Shown one piece after another: positions 57,643 through 64,000 of a stretch of 64,000 bases of DNA. The translations under genes were made by a program, and so were the position numbers. The stretch comes from Chaunax sp. Z400 (lineage: Eukaryota; Chordata; Actinopteri; Lophiiformes; Chaunacidae). Numbering within the stretch: position 1 is the first letter of the stretch; every line of letters begins with the position of its first letter. The notes beneath the pieces are model-generated. The model searched no databases. It was given only the letters and a program-made list of their open reading frames with translations, and was not told where the DNA came from. The DNA is taken from the NCBI GenBank assembly GCA_037577475.1, contig JBAGJB010000221.1, positions 284,134-348,133 of the forward strand, given 5' to 3'.

Positions 57643-60600
57643 GGAGTTGTGACATCAGTTTTAACACAACCATTTCCACAGCAAATACAAAACATTCTTT
57701 TTTATGTTGAAGGAAAAATGTCTGGATGAGCCTTTTTTTAATCTGCTACACCTTTATTTCTGACAGTCTGGAGTAATTTGTTAGCACATAAAAAAAAGCT
57801 ACAGCTCCTTTTTAAATTTACCAGCACAGCAGTCAAAAATCATAGTTTGGTTTCTTTTTTTCTATATAAATACATTTTTCTTATTATAGTCTTTTTGTTT
57901 TCTTTAATATCAGCTGCTGTAATGTGTGAAGATGGCTGCTAAATTCATCATGGACCCTGTTTTAGTTGTTTTTTAAATCACTATTACCCTTATCTACACA
58001 TGGAATACATATGTAACCCAGGTCCTATATTCAAAATGTAAATATATGCTAAATGCATTTCAATCGTAGTATATTATGTTATCATGTTATGTATCTGCCC
58101 AGTTCTCGGGCGAACTATCGCGGTATTTTCCACATCGAATCAGAGCAGCCGCAGGGCGTTATACCGGTAGTGCCAGCTGCTTACCATTGGAAATGAATGG
58201 CTTGGCGTGTATGGTGTGTGAGGGAACAGAGCTGCTGCAGATCGGTAATTAAACATGCTTTATTCGTGTATTCCAACTTCAAACTTGTTGAACATGCAAT
58301 GTACGGAATTGTAATTTATTGCCGATTTGTAGATGTGTCCTGTGACTTAACTCACTGCTATTACGTGAACGAGCTGAACTCTCGAATGGGTGAGTTGCAC
58401 TAAAGCTATTGTGTTAGCATGCAGCTATCGCCCTAGGTAACACTGCTGAACCTTCTTACTGCATTGGTCTGATTGTTTTGTCTGTAATATTATCTATGTG
58501 TTGTTGCGAAGCACACATGATGACACGAGTGGTTTGTATGTGATACGTAAACTGTTAGCAGCTACCGCTAGTTAACTTAGCCTAGCGGCTAACGCTAAGT
58601 CTGCTAACAGAAGTGAACTTTTCTATCCGGATCGTAATGATCCAGTGCAAAAGCATTATTGATTAAATCATATTGATTCCATTGAATTATTCTGTTCTTT
58701 TAAGGGACAGCAGTTACACTTGATGATTTATCACTGAATGGTGTGAACTTGAAGCTAGTGATCCCAGCTGTAAAGTCACTGAATGTATTTTGGTATTTTG
58801 TTTGGTTTTAACAAATCCGTGTATTAAAGTTGGCCTTGTCTGCTTATACAGGCCAGGTTTATTTCCTTGGGGGGGAAAAAGGATGGCGAGCTGTTGACCA
58901 GGAACACCTCCTATTATGAAGAAACCTGTTGCATTCACCCTGCCTGCCTGGGTGATAGGAGAGAGACTGACCTCCTTCACTCACTCACTCACTCACTCAC
59001 TCATTCAATCCATCACACATTCCAGCCCAATCGTTCCCTTGTTGACTGACTGATTTACATGACGTTTGGACTATAACTGACATCCCTTGGTGCTGGAGCT
59101 ACAAACTTTGCAGCCAATTGAACTATGATTATTGTTGAATGAATATTGAATTGAGTATTAATATAATTTGAATGGCTATCGTTTGATTTTGTAAATACTG
59201 TTTATTTTTATTTTTGCATTCCTTCTTTAATACATGGTACTTTTTCCAACTGCACTTTTGTCTGAGTCTCATTAAATCCTGTACATCAGTTTAATCATTT
59301 CCTCCTACCTGTTCCCAGAGTCTTCCAACGCTATAGCCACTAGTCCACCTGTAATGTCAGCTAATGTTACTCATTATCACCAAGTACTGGCTACACATAC
59401 ATACCTTATTATGACATATTTTCAGGGAAGTTTTCTTACTCCAACAGAAATTAAGTTTTACTGTTACTTTGGTTTGCTATAGCTGCAGAACTACTGGCAT
59501 TTCCTTCAAGCATCTCTGTTTGTGCTTAATGCTATTTAATGTTAGCTTTCCAACATGCTAAAGCAAGCTGTCCTGAGCATCAGCTGCTAAATATCAGAAT
59601 ATCAAGTCAAGTCAGTTTTATTTGTATGGTGCCAAATCTTAACAAAGGGTTTCTCAAGGCATTTCACAAAAAGAGACCTTTCTCCCTCTCTCCCCCTCTC
59701 TGTCTGTATCTCCTATTAGCATGCTAGGGTTCCGACACTAGCATTTAGCTAACAGTGGTGTTGCTGTAGTCGCTTTGTTTTCTTATTTAACTATCATTAT
59801 TTACTAAGAGTATCTGGAGGGTGAACAGTCATTAAACAAACTAAACCGGTAAAACTGGGATTTTGACGACCTCCTCATTAACACATTGAACTACTATGAA
59901 GGTTTTTCATCAGTTTTAGAACAAATACTTTTGTAAGGAAAATAGTTAAAGAAATTGAGGATACTCGCTGCCTGTTGTGGGGATTGTATTTGCATTGCAT
60001 TGTATTTCTTTAAAAAAAAGTTTCTTCTGTATTATTTTCATTCCTTGGATGTTTCACAGACAGACTGAATGTTTTAGTTTGTGAAAAGAGGGTCCTGATT
60101 ATAAAGTCCTTTATTAAGCTGCAGAGGATGTCAGCTTTTGTTTTTATGTGTACAGTTTTGATTATTAATTATATTGTAGCCTTTTGAAATCTATGTAAGC
60201 ATCAGTTCCAAATAAACCCTGTTAAGTTGTTTATCTTTCTTATTGTGTGTGTGCCATTTTAATGTAGTGTAGCTGATGGAGTTATATAAAGCCAGGGGAC
60301 ATGGATGTTATGGGGCGTGAACATGTGACCTTTCTTTTACATGCATGTCCAGTCTCTAGAGCCGCAGTCCTAAAAGTGGTTTTGTTCTAGTTTGGGGTTT
60401 GTTTGGCACTGATTCACTAAATATGAGGACAAGTGCTTGAATCTGAAGAGAAATAAATGTTCTTTGTTCTGCTTTGTATCTGTTAAACATTTGATGAACT
60501 ACTAAGAGAACATGGTGATAACTTGGAATGTTGCTGTCCATTCATCATTATGTTTGAACCAACAACAAATTGTCTTTGACTCCTGCCAAAAGCTGGAAAT

Positions 60601-61580
60601 TACATTTATCTAAAACATTTTTTTGAATAAAAAAGAATGCTTTACTGCAGTGTGTACGGACTGTCTATACTAGCCAAAAAGCAGAAACTACACATTTAGT
60701 CAAAATTAGGTTTGCATTCATATGTATTGTTTGAGAATCAGAAACTTTATTGACTTTCATAACAGAAAATCATCTTAGGTGTGGCTCAACATACAAAACA
60801 AAGAAAAACCCAGACAATCGACATAATGTATGCATTCATAGAACAGAATGAAAATAGTTTGTGCAATACTTACAGAATAAAAACTATAAAATACATGAAA
60901 GCAGCAGGTAAAGTTTGCAGTGAATCTAAGAAGGCAGTTTTATTAAGTGAAAGCAGGTGAGATGTCCTACAGCTATCCTTAGATAAATATAACACCACGT
61001 TTATGGTCTGATTTCTCCATAACTGTTGTGTGTAGATGACCATTGATTAATTCAATAAATATATTGGAAATTGAGTCATTAAACATAACTAAACATAAAA
61101 CAACTGAAATCATATTAATTATGATTACCTGAGAAATTAAAGAAAACTTTGAAAAACACCCTGTCTTACAATGTTAAAGTGAAAAAAAGATCTGTGACTT
61201 GAATGTTAGTTTGAAACATGAACAAACAAAAAGACGTAAAGCAAAAAAGAAATACATGTACTGTACATTTATCTAAAGACTAGTTAAACTGGACAAGAAC
61301 GATGGACAAGAAGTTCTCAAGGCTATTAATAAAGAAGATCTCATTTAATTACATGAGCACCTTGTTCTACTTCTAACACTGGAGACACAACGTTGGTGTC
61401 ATATAACAAAATAATCAAAGTTCAGAAGTGACTAAGATTGATTCATGAATACATAGAAAAGTCAGTGCCTGTAATGCGTCTTATCTGGGTATACGTCATC
61501 TTCACATCGATCGTGTTAGAATAATGCCTCTCGCGTTTCTCCTAACACACGCGTTTGTGTTTTTTTTCCTATAGGAGGAG
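57643..61580. other. Non-coding repeat debris (third copy)
   Basis: Counterpart of 21,930-25,867. Includes the CTGTTAGCAG inverted repeat (58,553-58,611), the CACT run (about 58,977-59,006) and the minus-strand second-LINE 3' end (60,726-60,981). No gene seen. Confidence 0.65.
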
Positions 61581-61700
61581 TTATTGACGTCATCACTGGG
61601 TGCTGCTTTATAAAGGTCCCGTCCCTCCCGGTTAGAGCAGAACCGAGACAGCGTGACCGCAGAGAGACTGCTGCCACGCAGCTGAACGCAGTGAACACTG
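61581..61700 (+). promoter_or_regulatory. CRE plus TATA promoter-like block (third copy)
   Basis: TGACGTCA at 61,585-61,592, TTTATAA at 61,607-61,613 and a GTAAGA donor at about 61,701, spaced as in the right arm. Confidence 0.5.
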
Positions 61701-61991
61701 GTAAGACACATTTTAGAACATGACTGTGTTCTTCTTAAAAAGTGGCTTCAGCTCAGAGCCGGTGGAACCTCTATGATCCTGTAATCTAACAGTCCGTGTT
61801 GTTTTCCTGTGACTGGAGCTCTATTTGTTCTTTATATGTTGGGTTGACATTTCTGAAGCTTAACTGTTCCAAATGCAGCCTTCACTGTAATATCTACCAG
61901 TGATGACGTCATTGTGTAACCTGTTCTCCAGCTGATCTACTTTTAGATTCCTTTCATTTTCAGAACAGTAGTAATAACAGTACTACTATAG

Positions 61992-62234
61992 ATCATTACA
62001 GTACTGGTGTACTTGTATAGGAGGAAGGAAAAGAGGAAAGAGGAAAGGGTAAAGAGAAGGGAGAAGAGGAGAGAAAAAATCCGGCAGGAGAAAGAACTGA
62101 GGAAGGCAAGGAGGAGAGCAGAGAGAGTGAAAAGGAAGGACCACAGACTGGCAGAGAGAAGGAGGAGAAAGAAAAAGAGGAGAGAGGAAAGAAGGAAGAG
62201 ACAGGAAAGGGAAGCACGGGGGGGGGGAAAGACT
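61992..62234 (+). pseudogene. Exon-like frame coding a very basic tail (third copy)
   Basis: Same as 26,279-26,521, including the ten-G run that displaces the expected stop. ATTAAA signals follow at 62,418 and 62,452. Confidence 0.5.
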
Positions 62235-62651
62235 GAAAGTTATTATCATTTATATCGTTTGGTGTGTTTATTTTTTTATCATTTATTTATCTGTGTATTT
62301 TATATCGTTTGGTGTGTTTATTTTTTTATCATTTATTTATCTGTGTATTTTGTATCCTTTATTTATATTTTTTCTTTGCATTGATGTGTATTTATGTATT
62401 TATTTTTATATATATATATTAAAGTGTGTTTTATACTTTGTTGAAAGTCCCATTAAAGTGTCTTTTGTTTTTAAACATACCCGTGTGTTCTTCCGTCTCA
62501 CTAGTAAGTTTATACTAAAGTAAGTATAGTAAAGTAAGTTTATACTTTATGCTACATACCAAACTTTATGTTGGAACTTGATTCTTCTCAGTCAGATATG
62601 TCAGGGGTAGTAATGGCAATCAGTCTTTCAAGGGCAGTGCTCATATCGTAG

Positions 62652-62654
62652 AGA

Positions 62655-62737
<83 letters not shown>
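62652..62737. repeat. TC and TA microsatellites (third copy)
   Basis: Longer TC run and different TA run than at 26,944-27,021. One of the few length differences between this copy and the right arm. Confidence 0.95.
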
Positions 62738-62739
<2 letters not shown>

Positions 62740-62839
62740 CAATAATATATACAGTTGATAATATTATAGGGAAAATAAGAAAGTATTTGCACATAAGACG
62801 AGTTGGGACCACTCGTCTGTATGTATGTATGTATGTATG

Positions 62840-63473
62840 TGTTCTTCATCCATCCGGCCGGCCGGCGGTGTGAGGGAGGGGAGCACAACGAGAGCACGTG
62901 GCTACTTTGCATATCCCGGTACGCCTCTCCGGCGACTCCAGAGCTCCGGCGGGGTCATTTCCGATGCGCAGAAGCCAGGTGCGTTCCGCTTTCGAGGCCG
63001 GGCGTCCCGTTCGAGACGGAGAAGGCGCCTCGCCGTCGCGGGACGGGACGGACGTTTCTACAAAGTGGTGTACCGTCGGAGCGACGCCGGATCCGCCGCC
63101 GTCGCGCGGCCGGCGGCCGCCGGGGCGGACAGTGAAGATTCCCGCCCCGCCCCGCCCCCGCCCGTGTCTCGATGTTCTCTGACTCTCCCTAACTTCTAAG
63201 CCCAGCCCCCTTGTAGCGTTCCACAAAGATCAATGTAATCGAGCTCCCTGACTGGATTGGCTGCCCTAACACACGCTGTCTCTGACTGGATGGCCTAACT
63301 TGCTCCGACGACTTCTGATTGGCTGGCTTTCCGGGCCCCCGCCCCCCCAACTCAGCTTTGAATTTGAACCTGATTGAAGCCGTTTCTCCTCAGTCGTCTC
63401 AGCTGCGCTTGCTTGAGAGAGAAGGACTTTTATTTCCACAACTTTTTCGCAGACATTTCTGTCGTCGAGTTAT
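62840..63473 (+). promoter_or_regulatory. GC-rich promoter-like island and untranslated first exon (third copy)
   Basis: Equivalent to 27,140-27,772. The GC-box array (63,144-63,162) is the shortest of the three. The first-exon donor GTAAGT is at 63,474. The gene it would drive lies beyond the window. Confidence 0.55.
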
Positions 63474-63806
63474 GTAAGTACTGTTCTGTGTCTCATTCAA
63501 TGTGTCTGTCGGCTGTGTTGTACTTGCTACGAGGCAAATGAAAGTACGGAGTACGGAGCCAGTAATAGTAATGACACGGTTACCTAGCTAGCTACCTAGC
63601 GCATTACAGTATCAGTTTAACAAATCATATTTGAACCAATTTACCAAATAACATTTGAACTTTTAATATTTGAAGCGGCCGATATGCCGGTGTGCAGTCA
63701 TTCATTTGCATGCACTGCTTGAAGAGCGGGATTTGCGCTCATGAACAGACAGTACTTTTTAAAAATACACATCTGCTTTCATGTTTTACGCGTGTACGGA
63801 CTTTTG

Positions 63807-64000
63807 AAATTAAATTTCCTTCAGGTCAACCTATTTCTAGCAATTTATAAACAGCCTGCTGGTATGCTCTTTGATATTCACTTTGTTTATAATTGTTATT
63901 GCTCTTTTCTGTAACACTTCTACATGACAAATACTAAACCTTCATGTGTTAACCCACACCTCTGTGCAGTATCCAAAATACAGTAGTATAAGTGAACAAT
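63807..64000 (-). pseudogene. Degenerate LINE ORF2 fragment (third copy, cut by window end)
   Basis: Equivalent to 28,106-28,306. The MITE seen next in the arms would start just past the window end. Confidence 0.45.

Larger units (their letters stand above)
52217..64000 (+). repeat. Third copy of the arm, direct orientation, 35,713 bp from the right arm
   Basis: Paired landmarks keep one offset: 53,392/17,679, 54,548/18,835, 58,197/22,484, 60,356/24,643, 62,007/26,294. No net indel over about 9 kb. It agrees with the right arm at the endonuclease Asp codon where the left arm differs. Length changes occur only in the array at its start and in the TC/TA and GC arrays near 62.65 and 63.15 kb. 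It runs off the window end. Confidence 0.95.

Overview
This window looks like repeat-rich, probably heterochromatic nuclear DNA of a ray-finned (teleost) fish. The evidence is a Tc1-family non-autonomous element with a typical fish terminus, an L2/CR1-type LINE with the usual fish 3' tail, long microsatellites, and genes interrupted by short GT-AG introns. I see no host housekeeping gene, RNA gene or CRISPR array. All coding capacity belongs to mobile elements.

The dominant feature is a palindrome of about 30 kb. Bases 1-13,848 are the reverse complement of 16,478-30,530, and the left edge is cut by the window. From roughly 3.7 to 12.9 kb the arms pair with no net insertion or deletion. A third copy, in the right-arm orientation, fills 52,217-64,000 at a constant offset of 35,713 bases. 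Each arm, read outward from the centre, holds: a 12/14-bp tandem array (CTAAAGGTTT-type); a decayed LINE; about 4 kb of non-coding repeat debris; a CRE/TATA promoter-like block followed by an exon coding a very basic tail; AT/GA microsatellites; a GC-rich promoter-like island with a predicted non-coding exon; a Tc1-type MITE; and a multi-exon transposase-like gene.

The centre of the palindrome (13,849-16,477) is itself a mobile element. It has 330-bp terminal inverted repeats (TIRs) that begin TG and end CA, enclosing an inverted pair of GGTAATGAGATGCG minisatellites. A second copy lies at 49,685-52,216 with its asymmetric core reversed. The same 330-bp terminal sequence occurs at 44,936-45,265, next to an 867-residue protein (45,773-48,376, minus strand). 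That protein joins a DD35E retroviral/Gypsy-type integrase core to an OTU cysteine protease, as in Ginger-type DNA transposons. The simplest reading is that this protein is the autonomous source of the family and the minisatellite elements are fold-back derivatives.

The second gene system is a transposase-like gene with at least eight coding exons and a zinc-ribbon-like region, present three times: 1-1,119 minus (cut by the window edge), 29,408-32,400 plus, and 35,325-37,913 plus (5'-truncated). Both plus copies break at the same base into long arrays of a 9-bp CATACTATA-type repeat (2.2 and 3.5 kb). Between them lies a patchwork: a 41-bp piece of the gene's own exon 2/intron 2, a basic tail, and a 31-bp tandem repeat. 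After the second array comes a 3-kb CTAAAGGTTT array leading to the integrase element.

The copies are so similar that a recent amplification or an assembly error (false inverted duplication) must both be considered. Length differences in several simple arrays and a few base differences argue against simple read duplication but do not exclude it.
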